From: Gelidibacter maritimus
GTDB taxonomy: Bacteria; Bacteroidota; Bacteroidia; Flavobacteriales; Flavobacteriaceae
DNA length: 64,000 bases
Assembly: GCF_014062315.1 (NCBI RefSeq)
Contig: NZ_JACGLT010000011.1
Coordinates: 62,001-126,000, forward strand
Reading direction: 5' to 3'
The translations under genes were made by a program, and so were the position numbers. Each line of letters opens with the position of its first letter. Position 1 is the stretch's first letter. The notes under the pieces were generated by a model that ran no database searches, was not told the DNA's origin, and worked only from the letters and a program-made list of their open reading frames with translations. Positions 63,591-64,000 of the stretch are shown in pieces.

Positions 63591-63689
63591 ATGAAAGAGA
63601 TTTATTTGTCACTGACAAAAAGTTTGAGAGAAATTATAGTCCTGTTTATTTTAGAGTTGGTTTTATTGTACAAATCATTCCGTAGATAG
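63591..63689 (+). CDS. Possible 32-residue hydrophobic peptide
   Basis: An ATG 5 bp after the amidase stop opens a 32-codon frame with a hydrophobic middle (REIIVLFILELVLLYKS) and a basic end (FRR). It could be a small membrane peptide co-transcribed with the amidase, or chance. No family is recognised. Confidence 0.3.
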   Translation: MKEIYLSLTKSLREIIVLFILELVLLYKSFRR

Positions 63690-63690
63690 A

Positions 63691-64000
63691 CTACCCTCTC
63701 TTATCCATAGATTTTTTATCAAACGCAATCAAATTGAACAATTCCCGCATTCTGCTCCGCACCCGGTGGCCATAATGTTCTTCAAGCTCATCAGCACCAA
63801 GATTGGTGGTAGCATGGGTTTTAACTTTCTGTTTGGTGTCCAGAAAAAGTTCATATCTGGACAATAATACTTCGCCCATCACATTGAGGTCTTTTCCATA
63901 GAATCGGCCCATTGGCTCTATGCCCAAATCATCAAAACAAAAGGACTTAGTGTTTCCGTAATCTTCAATAGTTTTGAAGCCAAGATGATTAAAGCTAAAA
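63691..64000 (-). CDS. DnaC/IstB-like ATPase (C-terminal part)
   Basis: The frame is open to the right edge, so only the last ~103 residues are seen. SFCFDDLGIEPMGRFYGKDL carries a Walker B-type Asp pair, and KTHATTNLGADELEEHYGHR VRSRMREL carries the sensor Asn and arginine-finger Arg typical of DnaC/IstB-like AAA+ proteins that load a helicase. In an ICE it may support replication or DNA processing. The start and Walker A lie beyond the window. Confidence 0.75.
   Translation of the reverse strand, partial: FSFNHLGFKTIEDYGNTKSFCFDDLGIEPMGRFYGKDLNVMGEVLLSRYELFLDTKQKVKTHATTNLGADELEEHYGHRVRSRMRELFNLIAFDKKSMDKRG

Overview
The window is a stretch of a Bacteroidota chromosome, almost certainly from the family Flavobacteriaceae. 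The support is the Bacteroidota-type promoter elements (TTG, about 19 bp, TAnnTTTG), fused SecDF, a Rho with a long disordered insertion, the BT_3928/DoxX, DUF2911, DUF4293 and DUF853 families, and CTnDOT-type conjugation genes. The genus cannot be told from the sequence.

Positions 1 to about 43,060 are core chromosome. They carry folate and pterin genes (partial folD, folE, folP, queE), translation genes (rluF, cysS, proS, rpsT, truA, prmA, tRNA-Glu), and replication and transcription genes (gyrB, rho). Metabolic genes are asnB, mdh and tpiA. Envelope and secretion genes are secDF, lgt, yidD, a FadL-like porin and several lipoproteins. Signalling and proteolysis genes are cdaA (c-di-AMP) and clpS, with a two-gene YeeE/YedE sulfur transporter at the end. 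Most units end in clear intrinsic terminators. Three genes appear to start at TTG (14321, 15571, 36104). Two (rluF, queE) have a -7 element so close to the ATG that their mRNAs may be leaderless.

From the 3' end of tRNA-Arg(ACG) at 43,063-43,136 to the end of the window lies the left part of an integrative conjugative element (ICE); its right end is outside. In order it has: a tyrosine recombinase of the IntDOT kind; a strip of decayed cargo at 44.8-48.2 kb (an hsdR relic and a run of minus-strand lipoprotein or outer-membrane genes, three of them interrupted); a 1.3-kb highly structured non-coding region leading into an ssb gene; a DUF6876 gene; a palindrome-rich candidate oriT; and a mobilization module (BfmA/BtgA accessory protein, MobB-like relaxase, VirD4-type coupling protein). 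An AbiE toxin-antitoxin pair follows, then a minus-strand transfer operon traE-F-G-I-J-K-M-N, a divergent amidase, and the end of a DnaC-like ATPase.

The most interesting part is 48.68-49.37 kb, just upstream of ssb. Two imperfect direct copies of a ~165-bp module keep several hairpins in the same order although the stem sequences differ. They are followed by a large imperfect inverted repeat (arms 49088-49194 and 49253-49373) that runs up to the ssb gene. If the candidate oriT at 50.8 kb is real and the mobilization genes enter last, this region would lie in the ICE leading region. There it could act as a folded single-strand promoter or initiation site, comparable to Frpo elements of F-type plasmids. 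This is a hypothesis; the repeats themselves are directly visible.
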